This document shows positions 32,028 to 44,451 of a DNA stretch of 64,000 nucleotides, in pieces. Location of the stretch: positions 208,226,244 to 208,290,243 of the forward strand of contig NC_081411.1 in assembly GCF_030272615.1 (NCBI RefSeq), in the 5' to 3' direction. Origin of the DNA: Cryptomeria japonica (Eukaryota > Streptophyta > Pinopsida > Cupressales > Cupressaceae). The notes beneath the pieces were generated by a model that searched no databases, was not told where the DNA came from, and was given only the letters and a program-made list of their open reading frames with translations. A program made the translations under genes and the position numbers. Positions within the stretch are counted from its first letter, which is position 1, and every line of letters begins with the position of its first letter.

Positions 32028-33425
32028 TTTACCCATTAGAAAGAAGCAAATATACCAACAGTTGGAAGAATTAATGAAAATTCAACCTATGCATTAGAGG
32101 GCAGCTCCTCGTATGATTTACAATGATTTTTTTATATAATTGATAGGCTAACACTTTTAACCAGAAAGCATTGAAAGGCTTCATCATTTATCCATCAACA
32201 TAAATAAATGCCTCCAAAAGAAATTGGAAAACAAAGGAAATGTCTGAAAAGAATATTCAAAGGAGAGTTGACAGACTCTGATTCATAACATTCTTGCTAT
32301 ATAAATTCAAAGCAAAATAAGGACTTAGCAAAGACTAATGGCTCAATTGATACTCTCTCGTGCCTCACATGGCAAGGGGAATCAAGCTGATTAACATCGT
32401 GCGAGTCATCCAATATTCTATAATAAATATGAACCAAAAGGAAATGCAAAGATAACTAATTATCTGATTAAATTATGCCCACATAACAACCTAAGAAGAT
32501 TATCAATCTTAGAATGCACAGATTCAAAGGCGTATCAACATCCCATTAATAATCAGTCATTACTTCATTTCACACAATACGTATCAAAAACTCTTCTATT
32601 TGTTTCCAAAAATCACAGTTTTTAGAACCCTTCCAAAAGCAAGCTTTTTAGCTTAAATAGCCACCAGGCCATAGTTTTACATAATTAACAAATAACATTT
32701 ACTTTCACTTGAATTAAAGAAACCGTTCTGATAACGCAAAAGAAAGCTAAACTAATAACCGTTGAAAGGCCGACATTTCATTGCTACATAACTAAGTATC
32801 CACCATAACTGAGGAAGTTACGGGTTTGTCTTGTTTTGTCGGAGATCCTCGCCATTCTAGGTGTGCAGTCAAAAAATTCAGGATAACTTAGAAATAGGAA
32901 AGGCCAATGTGTATGATCCTTTGCTTCCACACTTCCTTATCCACATTCACCTACGTGACCTTCGCTTTATGAACCTCCAAGTGATACGAATAGACAATGA
33001 GCATTGATTCAATCCTTGCTACCTTCAAAAATTCATCGGTAGTCAAAGATTTTGTGGTCTGAGTGGAATGAACTCTATCTTGAAAGACTTTAATCATGTC
33101 TGCAACTTCCTCAATCACCTTATCTCCCTCCTTCATGAGTTGGATGTCAATACATTTAAGATCCTTCTGTATAGTGTCAATCAAATCGGTCAATCCCATA
33201 AGTAGCTTAGTGGATTCTTCATGGCCTTGCCCAATGATTGAGTTGTGTCATTCCATGTTTTTCTTTGACACATAGAGCACATTATCATCTAGGTTCTCTA
33301 CTGGTTTCTCAGCTAAGAACTTCATCAATCCATACTTTTGAACATCATTCATTTGTGCGAGAACCACTACCCACTTAACCCTTTCCTTTTCCCAAGCGAC
33401 TGTTTCCAACTCAAGCTCTTTACTC
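32028..33425. other. Spacer of the inverted repeat
   Basis: From 32951 to 33425 it is the C-terminal part of the right-hand X ORF. From 32028 to 32950 it is AT-rich sequence without ORF support, read on the minus strand as the region downstream of that ORF. It is present only once, so the left arm is the shorter copy. No LTR end could be recognised in it. Confidence 0.7.
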
Positions 33426-35960
33426 ACAGTTTCTGCAACTTTGTAAACCTTGATTAGATTAGTAATATATTCTGATCCTTGTTGAATTATTAGATCCATC
33501 CATTTGTTGAACATCTTCGTCACTACCCTGTTCCTTTGAACTTGATCAAGCAACTTTTGGTTTGTTGGAGACTTAGGATCAAATGACACTGGTATCTCTG
33601 ACAATGGTTGAGGATTTGGATTATGAATAGTATTGATGTACTCTACCATCTGTGCAACCATTTATTTCATCTCTCTCTTATCTTTCTCATCTTTCCAAGT
33701 CCTAGAGATTATCCTCTTTGTAGAAGACTCCAAATGTTTTACATCCATGGCCCTTGATGCGATGCCCAAATCTATTTTCTCCACAGTAAAATCTTCTTCC
33801 ATGGACTTATCTGCATCTCTCCCAGGAATAGGCTTGGCCACTTCTGCTATCCAGTGTCATGTTGTGTCATCCACATCAAGCATTGATTGAGTTTTGAGCT
33901 TTTTTGGATTTGATGCTTTTCCTAGGCATTTACTAACCATGTCCTCTAATGGAATGGTGACTGGCACCACACTCCTTTTCTTGCCAATGGTGGCTTCCAA
34001 CCATCTTGGAGCATTGGTAGATCCTTTAGGTGGCGGAGTGACCAGTGTATCTGGAGAGGTAACGATTACCAGAGCATTCATGGGATCTTGTTGAGTTCCT
34101 ACCCCTTCATTTGTATCCTCTTCTTGTATCTTAGGTTCACTTTGGTCCTGTGGGTCCATTATTTATTTAGGCTCTTCACTGGGGTCTAAATCCACCACGG
34201 CCTGTTGCAGAACAGGCTTGCTACTCTTCTTCTTGCTTCTTGACTAGGTGGCTATAGGACTGGATGATGACCTTCCTGACCTTCTTGGCGGTATTTTCTC
34301 TACGACGGGCTTTGAGACACCTGCAATATTAGTAATTTTATTAGTGGCAAAAACAGGAGATTGAACCAAGATGTGTGAATCACTTCTTGATTCGTGTGGG
34401 GACATGAAAGGACACTCCTTTAATTTCAATTTCCTCAACCATCTCTCTATTCTCCTGACAACATTGAAGGTCCTTGTTTGAATGTTATCATCTCCTTTCA
34501 TGTTCCAATCAATTTCTCAAATTGGTTTCCCTTCAATCTCAGTACTGAACTCGGGGTCTAGGACATCTTCCTCAGTATCTTCCAATACACTTGATGTATT
34601 AATTGCGAGCCTCAAGATAGATATCTACCGCAAAGTGAATCTTGACCACAACCTCTTTCTCACTTCATGCTCATCCTTGCAATTTTCCCAATAATCCTCC
34701 ATCTAGGGTTCATGATGGAAATGGTTGTCTATGTTAAGGTTCTCCCATACATAACCTTTGCTATCAAATCTTTGCCTAGCTACATATGGCTGCAGATTCA
34801 TTCTTTTGAACTCCAGTTCTAGATTTAGAGCATCTGACACCGATTTGCAGATGTAATACCCAATCTCAACAGGAAAAACCACCTCGAATTCTCCCTTTGC
34901 CCCTAGTCTTTTATCTATATGGGCTAGCTGCCTGCTCACCTCTGTAAGTACAAAGCTATCAAAGGTGTATCTGGGCAAGTTGAATGGTTGGCCTTCAAAA
35001 CCACCTACCCGTATGTAAGTAAACCGTGAAAACTAGATAAAGAAGCTTCCATAAATACTCACTAACTCCATAGCCTCTATGGACATCCTTTTGTTAGCAT
35101 CCCACTGGTGTTCAAAGGCCAGTCTTCCCATAAAGACTCCATTCCATTTGTCAATTTGTTCAACATATCTCTATTGTTGCAACAAAGGGTAAAAATCATA
35201 AACCCTCATTCCTTCAAGCCAAGGTTCATTGGGTAATCCCGGCCAATCCCTTGTACGGGCTAACATATAAAATAGGTAAGAAGACATGTAAAACCCAGTC
35301 ATACCCACAAAGTTGCTTAGTCCTTCATGAAGCCTCTCTGCAATTATCTGAGACCAATCCAGAAATTTGTCACTAGATAAAACTACTTGGACAAAAAAGT
35401 ACATCTAGTCTTCCCAATAGAAGGAATGTGAATTCCCTTTCTCTATTTAAAAGCATAACAATGTCCCACACCTTAGTGATGAGATGTTCTCTGGTTAAGG
35501 GTTTGGGTAGTCTCGATCCTCCTTTCTGAGCCCTCAAGAGCCAATTTCTAGCAATTACACTTCTGTACTTGCTCTTCTTCTCTGAGAAATAGGCATATGA
35601 ATTTCCAATGGTCCAATCCTCATACTCCTCCTTATGCGGTATTCCCATTGTCACCATCACTATTTCCCTATTAATATGGACTAACACTCCACCATCACTA
35701 GTTCTGATACATCTGTTCTCAGAATCGTATCTATTCATACAAGCCAACACTAAATCTGGACATGGCATGGCTAACGGAAATGCAGCAGCTTCCACAAGAC
35801 CACTCTTAACTATCTTCTCCATTAGCGACCTAGCCTAAGGATTCTTAGCCCTTTCAAGGAAATTCCTCAAATTCATATGAACTAAGGAGGTGTCTTCCAT
35901 TTCCGGCAGGATACTCACTAAACATGAGGTTCGGTCAAGCTTTGGCAGCATAGACTTCAT
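32951..35960 (-). pseudogene. Family X long ORF, most complete copy (unrecognised, about 1000 codons)
   Basis: The ATG is the complement of 35958-35960. After a 2-base frameshift near 35440, all later open segments (35404-35171, 34978-34703, 34501-34244, 34159-33857, 33661-33248, 33199-32951) lie in one register separated by single stops. The ancestor was therefore one frame of about 1000 codons. The first third is a compact-looking region rich in Trp/Tyr. The middle is Ser/Pro/Lys-rich with basic RRSGRSSSS and KKKSSK stretches. The last third is Lys/Glu-rich and probably helical (KELELETVAWEKERVKW). No gag, protease, RT, integrase, transposase or zinc-finger motif is seen. It could be a captured gene or a retrotransposon accessory ORF. 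Confidence 0.6.
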
Positions 35961-36688
35961 TTTTAACTATTTATTCCCTTAACCAAGAAATTCTAACAAC
36001 AGTACAATAAGCTACCCCAACAATTTCAGATCTTCCCCTTTCCTATACTGATAAAACTTCAGTGCACAAAGAAACACAATCATAGGAGAAGACAACTGAA
36101 CTTACTCGGTAATACCATGAAAACTGGGAATTCTTCCAGAGAACGGAACTGGATTTACCTTCGGCACCTCCGATTAATTGAAGTCAATCAGCTATGATCT
36201 TCCTAAATATGGAAATAAACTCATACATCTTCCTTTAACCAGACGGACAAATATAAATAGGGTTGCACACGCTTTGTCATGATTTACTCAAATGTGCGAA
36301 GCAACGGTGAAATGACAAACCTGACACCTTCTTAATTATCCATCACTTCCGCACAGGAAATTTGACATTTTCATGATTACTTTCCACATTTAGAATTTCA
36401 AAAAGTCAAATAAGGGAATATTCCTTCTTGTTGCGCCGCTTTTATTTCCACCACAAAGCTTTTCCGAATTAGTTTTAAAAGAACTTATGAACCTTGAACC
36501 ACTTGAACACAAGGTTCAATGGTTCAAGTTCATTTAGGTAATAAAATAATAACGGTCGGCACATAAACAACACCGGGAATGAGTGACAAAGAAAAAGGAA
36601 TAATTAAAAACAAATTAACCTTGAACCTTTTGAACTACTTGAAATTTTGGTTCAAGGTTCAAGACTGCATACCAACTTAACATAAAAG
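33426..36688 (-). repeat. Right arm of the 3.26-kb inverted repeat
   Basis: Partner of 28766-32027. Family X sequence continues on both sides of this arm (inwards to 32951 and outwards to 37019), so this is the parental or less truncated copy. Confidence 0.92.
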
Positions 36689-37019
36689 AAAGACTCACGC
36701 TCGTCATAAAACAATACATTGTCGCGACCCACTAAAAAGGCACTTTTGAACCTTGAACCCTTGAACACGAGGTTCAATGGGTTCAAACCTTCAATGACTG
36801 AAGACCAAGTGAACGCGTCTAAAAATTGGAGATGGGAACAACTGATTTTTTTTTTTCTTCTTCTCTTTTAGAATGTACTTTAAACCTTGAACCTTTCAAA
36901 CCTTTTTTTTAAGGTTCAAGTACAAAGAGAACAAATGACCCGATGGAAACAAAAGACACAAAAAGATAACCTGCAAATTGGAATATTTTATAAAAGAAAA
37001 ACTTACGGTTGGACCAACA
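36290..37019 (-). repeat. Family X LTR-like terminus
   Basis: Matches 13780-14515 (element C 3' LTR) and 1229-1913. It begins TG on the minus strand. The inner boundary is uncertain because only the C copy is anchored by coding context and that copy is truncated. TTGAACC/GGTTCAA hairpin clusters occupy 36487-36922. Confidence 0.65.
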
Positions 37020-38622
37020 ATTACATATTTGAGGATTTCGGCTTTGTTCTTATGATGGGTTTTTGGTAGATTTGGGGTTAGAAAAATGATAGGTCAAATA
37101 GGTCTCTTTCGGATATACATTGAAATGAGATTTTTGGGGGGTTCTTTATGGAAATGACCTCTTGGACGAAAACGAACTACATTGGATCTAAATTGGTCAA
37201 GCAATAAATTTTGATATAAATTTTGACCCCTTTTGGTTAATGTTGAAAAAAAGGTCAAACTTTTTTTTTTTGTTTTGACGACCTAATGACCGTCAAATTT
37301 ACTATTGCAATTTACAAAAAAAATATATTTATCCCATTGAAATTAAAAATCATACCCTGCAAAACACAAAATATCAAAAAAATAATTAAATCTGTAGGGG
37401 TTCCCAATAATTATTGAAAAAATAAAAAATTAAAGAGTTCAAGCCTATGCCATGTATCCTAAAGTGGTACCACTATCAAGTATCGTCGATAGAGGATACC
37501 ACAATTGGGTACCATCGATAGTGGTACCACTATCATGAGTGGTATTGTCAGTAGGATACCACTTTCGAGGCCTATAGGGTGGATACAAACCCTAACAAGA
37601 TTAAAAAAACCACTAGCAAAAATTTTTTAAAACTGAAACAAAATTTGAAAAAGTTTTACTTCGCAAATATATGCCAAAAAATAAATTTTATTAAATGTTT
37701 TATGTTTAATATTTTTTGGTTTATATATTTAATAAAGTTTATAATAAACTTTTGAAATTTATGCCTCCCAACATTCTTATATTCCAAGGTTAATGTGACA
37801 ATGACATCAAGGCCCTAGACCAACTTGATATTATGTTTTTTTATTAAAAAGCTGAAAATAAAATTTTATGGCATATTGGAGAAATTTTTGGGGTAATTAG
37901 TTTTGCAAATATAGACACTATTTATTTTCTACGGAACATAACTTGGGTTAGGAGTGTCAGGTTTTCGACTTCTTATAGTTGTTGGAAAGGTGACTTAAAG
38001 AACTATACGATAGTGTGATCATTTTTTCTAGATTTTGTAGTTTATGTAGTGAAATGTTAGTTCTAAGTGGTGAGTTCCCTTTTACTTTTAGAGGTCATAA
38101 CTTGAGAATACGAAGTTAGATTTTGGACTTTGAATACTTGATAGAAATCTCATTAAGAGTACTATATAGTGGATCAATTTGAAGTTGTTTTGGTATGATT
38201 TATTTGCTAATATATTGACTTGAGTTGTTTATGGGTTCTTATTGACTATGGTGACACTATGATTTTATGGCATGCTACACATTGGAGATTTGGAGTTTAT
38301 GTCATTAAACACTCAATTAGTATCTTATATTGCTCTCATGTTGACAAAGTTCTCAATTTTGGCTTTGATATGTATGTTGCATTGTTGGGTCTACAATTTG
38401 TGTAGTATTATAGGTGTTCTATACTTACAAGATTGCATATATGGATTGAATATGAAAGAAAGGTTGTATGTGCTCATAGGCCCTTTAATTGTTGATGCAT
38501 ATTCATATTGGTGGCTTGGTTTAGTCACTTGGTTCTCTGTTTTTGTTGTCATATTGAGGAGAGTTGTTGTTAATAGGTACAATCATGGTGGAAGACCTTT
38601 AGTGTTGACTATGTGATGCTTA
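37020..38622. other. Older sequence without recognised genes, target of element D
   Basis: T-rich, AT-rich sequence between family X and element D. It resumes at 54055. Short open frames near 38220-38616 are hydrophobic only because the DNA is T-rich, and they lack homologous landmarks. A cluster of GGTACC-centred palindromes lies at 37461-37570. 38618-38622 (GCTTA) is the left target duplication of D. Confidence 0.6.
37461..37570. repeat. Palindrome cluster around GGTACC/GGTATCC words
   Basis: Contains the perfect 18-base palindrome gatagtggtaccactatc (37517-37534), a second gtggtaccac at 37464-37473, and several ggatacc/ggtatcc variants with tatc and gata between them. Confidence 0.7.
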
Positions 38623-38623
38623 T

Positions 38624-40130
38624 TGTTGGCATTACAGTAAGAAAGATTGTTGATGTTCAATAAGGATATTGAGAAGGTTGTTGAAGATTGTTGATATAAT
38701 TGAAGAAGGATGATATAACATTATTTTGTCATTGATGTCAAGAAATTGATTATCTGATTTAGTATGATGTTGCCATATCTTGAGAGGATTGATTTGAAGA
38801 GAATTAAGATGTCGGTAAAAGACACAGAAAGAATGTGATGAATAAGAGGAGAAATAAGATATTCAATGGGCAACTATTACCGAGTTAGACAATGATGAGA
38901 TCATGATGTTTAGATTGTCTTGATATCCTACATATGTTGTTGATTGTAAGGTTAATACTATACTATGTCACCGAGCAAAGAACCTAGTCGGTAAACCCTA
39001 AAGAACCTAGTCGGTAAAGACTAAGGTTATCAATATTGGTTAATGAAGGCGAAATGTCTACCGAGTAAAGTTTAGTATTTACTGAGTTGCAACTGAGTTA
39101 TGACAGTGTGCATTGGATGAATACAAGCATTATTTAATGAAGGACAATGATGAGCTAGAGATGTATAAATGATTAGTATGTTGTGCATGAAGTTTGTTAA
39201 AGATCTATGGCAAAGGAAAATCGGCAGGAAGATCTACAGCACAGATTGAACCGCAATAACCTTGTGCAAGTTCCAAGATAGGAATGCAAGTCTCGAGGCA
39301 AGTTAAAATGTTTTCAGATCGGAAGGATACATTGAACCTGGTCAAGTTTGAAGATTTGATGGCTAAGATTGATCATGGGAAATGTGATCAAGGAGATTAA
39401 GCGGTTAGCAATTGTTTATAAATAAGGAATTGTTAATAAACAATGTATGCGGGCAAGTGTAAGCACAGGGTTGCTACATAGTGATTACCGAGCACAAAAG
39501 CTTGAAGACCTGTTTGAATAACAGAGTAGAGAGCCTAGCAAAGGGACAAGATAAGTCCTATGACTAGATTGTTTTGAGCAAACAAGAATCTGCTTTAGCA
39601 TTTTAGATGTAAAGTTGCAGATATATTTTATTACTGTTATTTTGTAAGTGACAGAAAATCTCTTAACCGAGTGGACTTGACAGTCTTATTTGTAAACCCT
39701 CTAGCAAGGTAACATTCTAAATTAGTGTTTGAAATCCTTTGACGAGGTCACTTCTAACAAAGTGAAGATCCTAACAGATCTGAGGGAAATCCCTTAACCG
39801 GGTCATATCTAGCAATGTGTTTGTAATCTTTAACAAGATTTGCTTTTAACCGAGCATACTCTAGAAGAGTATATTTCTTAGTGGGTCCGAAATCCCACAA
39901 TGGTTTTTCCCTATTTGGGTTTCGACATTAAATCTAGTGTTATGAGTGTTATGATGATTATGTGTTAATGAGTTAACACGTTTAGCAGTTTTTGGTTATG
40001 TTGTTGAAGTAGAAGTTACCGAGGTTGAATCTGTTGATTTTATGGAAGTTTAAGTTTGTATGATTCACCCCCCCCTCTCATCTTGTTAGCTATTGGCATA
40101 TGTACTTTACAATTAGTATCAGAACTAACA
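38624..40130 (+). repeat. Element D 5' LTR
   Basis: Begins tgttggcattac and ends cagaactaaca. Possible TATA box TATAAATA at 39417-39424 (also 53323-53330 in the 3' LTR). It has a C-run near 40070 and many ACCGAG words. A homologue of the E LTR but a distinct subfamily. Confidence 0.9.
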
Positions 40131-40132
40131 AT

Positions 40133-40144
40133 TGGTATCAGAGC
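40133..40144 (+). promoter_or_regulatory. Element D primer-binding site (tRNA-iMet)
   Basis: TGGTATCAGAGC two bases after the 5' LTR. Confidence 0.9.
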
Positions 40145-40194
40145 TTTGGAAACCGAAAAAAAAGTTTAAAGATACTTGAGGCAAAGATCCGAAG

Positions 40195-40878
40195 ATGTAT
40201 AAAAGGGATGCACCGAAGCTAAACAAGTCAAGTTTCTCCACATGGTAGAAAAGGATGAAGCTGCATTTATCAGGAATTGGAGAATATGCAACATATTATC
40301 TAAAGAATGATTACATTGCACCAAGCACCAACCCTATGACCTTGGAAGAGATTAAAGCAAAGCAAGAACATATTCAAGCTATGATTGAAATAACATCAGC
40401 ATTGACCGACTCAGAGTTTAATGATCTAGAAGGCTGTAATGATGCAAAAGCAATGTGGACTAAGCTCATATCTGTGTATGGAGGTGATGAACATGTTCAA
40501 AGAGAAAAAGTAGATAGTCTAACAGGACAACTTGAATCTATGAGAATGAATGAAGGTGAGAACATAACACAATATAGTACAAGACTAAAGGAGATTGTCA
40601 ATCAAATTAAAGGAGCAGGTGGAACTATTGAAGAAAAGGATATAACAAGTAAGTTGTTGAGAACCCTTCTACCAGCCTATGTTATTCGAGTCTCTGCAAT
40701 CAATGAATTGAGGTCTGTACCTAACATGTCAGTTTCTTTGGATGCTCCTATTGGTAAACTACATGCATTTGAGTTAAGTAATTTTGATAACAGTGGGTCT
40801 TCAGTAAATAAAGTAGAATCTGCATTCAGTTCTTTTCATATTGGTGAATCTGAGGATTACAATGATAGAATGAGTAAG
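40195..40878 (+). pseudogene. gag: Element D gag, N-terminal part
   Basis: By comparison with E, the start is the ATG at 40195. The frame has a TAG near 40243 where E has a CAG codon, then runs open to the insertion point of E at 40878. It is a Copia-type gag (UBN2-like): LHLSGIGEYATYYL, KAMWTKLISVYGG, LRTLLPAYV motifs. 40874-40878 (GTAAG) is the left target duplication of E. The frame resumes at 48525. Confidence 0.88.
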
Positions 40879-42359
40879 TGTTGGCAATATTACATTATAA
40901 GGATATTGAGAAGGTTGTTGATGATTATGGACATAACTGATTAAAGATGTTTTACTATCTTGATATTATTATTTTGTCATTGATGTCAAGAAATTGATTT
41001 TCTAATTCAGTATGGTGTTGCCATATCTTAAGAAATATGATATGAAGATTATAAAGAAGTCGATAAAGACATAGGAAAGAATATGGTGAATAAGGGGATA
41101 AGTTATTCAATGGGCAACTACTACCGAGTTAGATAATGATGAGATCTTGATGTTTTAGATTGTTTTAACATCATACATATGTTGTAAAATATAAAGGTTA
41201 ATACTATACTATGTTATCAAGCAAAGAACCTAGTCGGTAAACCCTAAGATTATCGCAGTCGGTTAATGAAGATAGAATGTCTACCAAGTGAAGTTTAGTA
41301 TTCACCGAGTTGTAACCAAGCTATAATAGAATGCATTAAATGTTTACATGTGATATTTAATGAAAGAAGTTGATGAGCTGGAGCGGATCAATGATTGGCA
41401 AGCCATGGAAGAAGTTTGTTAAATGAATCGAAGGCAATGGAAAGTCAGCAAGAAGATCTACAACTCAGATTGAACCACATTACCCTAACACAAGTTCCAA
41501 GGTGAATGTGCAAGTTCCAAGGCATGGTAAAACATTTTCAGATCGAAAGATACAATGAACCTGGACAAGATTGAAGATCTGATGGCTATGATTGATCATG
41601 GGAAATGTGATCAAGGAGATTAAGCAGTTAGAAGATTGTTTATAAATAGGAAAATGTTGATAAACAATGTATGAGGGCAAGTGTATGCACAAGGATGCTA
41701 CATAGTGATTACCGAGCATGGAAGCTTGAAGACCTGTTAGAATAACAGAGTATTGATGCCCAGCAGATAGACAAGATTAGTTCTATGTCTAGATTGTATT
41801 GAACAAATAGGAATCTGCTTTAGCATTTTAGATGTGAAGTTGCAGATAGATTGTATTACTGTTATTTTGTGAAAGTGACAGGAAATCTCTTAACCGAGTG
41901 GACTTAACAGTCTTATATGTAAATCCTCTAACAAGGTGACATTCTGATTGAGTGTTTGAAATCCTTTGACAAGGTCACTTCTAACAAACTGAAGATCCTA
42001 ACAGATCTGAGGGAAATCCCTTAACCGGGTCACATCTAGCAATGTATTTGTAATCTTTAACAGGATTTGCTTTTAACCGAGCTTACTCTAGAAGAGTATA
42101 TTTCTTAGTGGGTCCGAAATCCCACAGTGGTTTTTCCCTATTTGGGTTTCCATGTTAAATCTGGTGTTATGAGGTTTATATTGTTCATATGCTTTTGAGT
42201 TTGCATGTTTGACAGTTTTTGGTTATATGACTGATATATATGTTACCGAGGTTGAATCTGATGTTTTTATGGATGATTAAGTTTGTATGATTCACCCCCC
42301 CCCCCCTCTCATCTTGTTGGCTATTGGATCTGTACTTATATTAAGTATCAGAACTATCA
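40879..42359 (+). repeat. Element E 5' LTR
   Basis: 1481 bases, tgttggcaatat to agaactatca. Possible TATA box TATAAATAG at 41641-41649. Long C-run at about 42294-42306. Confidence 0.93.
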
Positions 42360-42361
42360 AT

Positions 42362-42373
42362 TGGTATCAGAGC
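42362..42373 (+). promoter_or_regulatory. Element E primer-binding site (tRNA-iMet)
   Basis: TGGTATCAGAGC two bases after the 5' LTR. Confidence 0.9.
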
Positions 42374-42423
42374 TTTGGACTCCGAAAGGAAAGTTTAAAG
42401 GCACTTGAGTTAAAGATCCAAAG

Positions 42424-43401
42424 ATGTATAAGAGGGATGCACCTAAGCTGAATAAGTCAAGTTTCTCCACATGGCAGAAAAGGATGAAGCTACATCTATC
42501 AGGAGTTAGAGAATATGCTATATACTATCTGGAGAATGATTTTGTTGCACCGAGCACCTATCCATTGACTATGGAAGAGATAAAGGTGAAGCAAGAACAT
42601 ATTCAAGCAATGATTGAAATAACTTCTGCATTGACTGATTCTGAGTTTAATGATCTAGAAGGCTGCAATGATGCAAAGGCAATGTGGACTAAGCTCATAT
42701 CTGTATATGGAGGAGATGAACATGTTCAAAGAGCAAAAGTTGATAGTTTAAGAGGACAACTTGAATCTATGAGGATGAATGAAGGTGAGAACATAACCTA
42801 GTACAGTACAAGACTAAAGGATATTGTAAATCAAATTAAAGGAGCAGGAGGAACTATTGAAGAAAAGGATGTGACAAGTAAGTTGTTAAGAACCCTTTTA
42901 CCTGCCTATGCAATTTGAGTCTCTGCAATCAATGAATTGAGGTCTGTACCTAATATGCCAGTTTCCTTGGATACTACTATTGGTAAGCTACATGCATTTG
43001 AGTTAAGTAATTTTGATAACAGTGGATCATCAGTAAATAAAGTTGAATCTGCATTTAGTTCTTTTTATCTGAATGAATCTAATGATTACAATGAAAGAAA
43101 GTATAAGTACTCTGAAGGAGATCACAGTGGAGCAAATGAAAGATTTCGGAAGAACATGGAGGAGGTACACAAACTGTATGAAGAAATCAGAAAGCAAGAA
43201 GAGTTTGAAGCACTATTGGCCAAAAGGTTACCGAGAGGCAAAGGTAAGTATAAAGGAAAACTACCTTTGAAATGTTTCAATTGTGATAAGATTGGACATA
43301 TGGCTTCTAACTGTCCTGATAAAGATTTTACTGAAAAGAGAGATTATCGAGATGACGGACAAAAAGATAATCATTACAGAGGGCACCAAGACTTCAGTTG
43401 A
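42424..43401 (+). pseudogene. gag: Element E gag (broken)
   Basis: ATG at 42424. One frame throughout, interrupted by a TAG at 42799-42801 and a TGA near 42916. It is a Copia gag with the UBN2-like region and one CCHC zinc knuckle (CFNCDKIGHMASNC, about 43276-43317), which binds the genomic RNA. It ends TGA at 43399-43401. Confidence 0.9.
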
Positions 43402-43485
43402 AGAGATAGAAAGACATGCTTAATTACTAATGAGGAATCTGAAGATGATAAATCAGATGAGACTGATACAGAGGAAGTTGTTTAT

Positions 43486-43749
43486 GTGGCTATCAAGGAT
43501 GGATCAGATGAAGAAAGGTATGAAGAAAATGCCCTAATATCTCACATAAACACTAATGATTCTTGGATTATAGATAGTGGATGCTCACATCATATGACAG
43601 GAGATAAACACAAGTTTGTTATGTTAGAAGATTATGATGAAGGCTATGTTAGATTTGGTAATGATGCACCATGTCTGGTAAGAGGTAAAGGATCCATAAC
43701 ATTCTTGATAAAGCAAGATGCAATGATGTTTATTGGGTTGAAGGTTTGA
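43486..43749 (+). pseudogene. Element E protease
   Basis: Contains SWIIDSGCSHHMTG, the Copia aspartic protease active site (DSG), in the gag register. Small indels near 43705 push the following segment into another frame. Confidence 0.88.
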
Positions 43750-44450
43750 AATATAATTTGTTGAGTGTAGCACAACTAAACAACACAGGTTACCAAATAG
43801 AATTTCAAAAAGGAATTGTCAAAGTTCATGACAAGAATGGAAAGTTAGCTGCTACCAGGACACAAACAAAAGGTAATACATTTCACCTTGACTCAACTCA
43901 CAATAAGTGTTTGCATGCAAAGATTGATAATACCTGGTTATGGCATAAAAGGTTTTGTCATGTTAATTTTGATAATTTGATCAAGATAAGTAAGAAGCAC
44001 AGAGTAAGAGGTCTACCGAGTCTTGAAAAACCTGAGAATACTATGTGTCGAGGATGCCAGATGGGTAAAATGACAAGATCAAGCTTTACAAGTAAGTCCT
44101 ACACTTCTAAGGGAATTTTAGATCTTGTGCACACTGATCTTTGTGGTCCTATGAAAGTTCAAAGTTATTATGGTGATAAGTATTTCATATTATTTGTGGA
44201 TGACTATTCAAGGATGATGTCAATAATGTTTTTAAAAGAAAAAGTAGAAGCTTTTCAAATGTTTAAGTGGTACAAGGATAGAGTTGAAAATGAAGCAAGA
44301 AGACAACTGAAATGTCTTAGATTAGATAGAGGAGGAGAGTTCACATCTGATGAGTTCAACCTATTTTGCAATGATCATGGTATTAAAAGACAAGTCTGCA
44401 CCGAGAACTCCATAGCAGAATGGAATAGCTGAAAGAAGAAACAGATCTAT
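43746..44450 (+). pseudogene. Element E GAG-pre-integrase and integrase core
   Basis: Shows the LWHKRFCHVN...C..CQMGK zinc-binding region (about 43935-44066), first catalytic Asp in VHTDLCGPM, and second Asp near LRLDRGGEF. A small deletion near 44395 disturbs the third catalytic region, where D still has [13 protein letters not shown]. Confidence 0.88.
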
Positions 44451-44451
44451 T

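Larger units (their letters stand above)
32951..37019 (-). mobile_element. Family X element, right copy
   Basis: The minus strand starts TGTTGGTCC at 37019, goes through the LTR-like terminus with four hairpin clusters (down to about 36290), then leader and a long ORF (35960-32951). The terminus matches the 3' LTR of element C, so X may be a non-autonomous or accessory-ORF relative of C. No second LTR and no target duplication were found. Sequence right of 37019 is unrelated. Confidence 0.7.

Noticed and set aside
32028-32950. Possible 3' LTR of family X in the inverted-repeat spacer
   Set aside because: No match to the X LTR-like terminus at 36290-37019 was found.
38220-38616. Overlapping hydrophobic open frames resembling a small membrane protein
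   Set aside because: Hydrophobicity follows from T-rich DNA; no start context, homologous landmark or conserved copy supports a gene.
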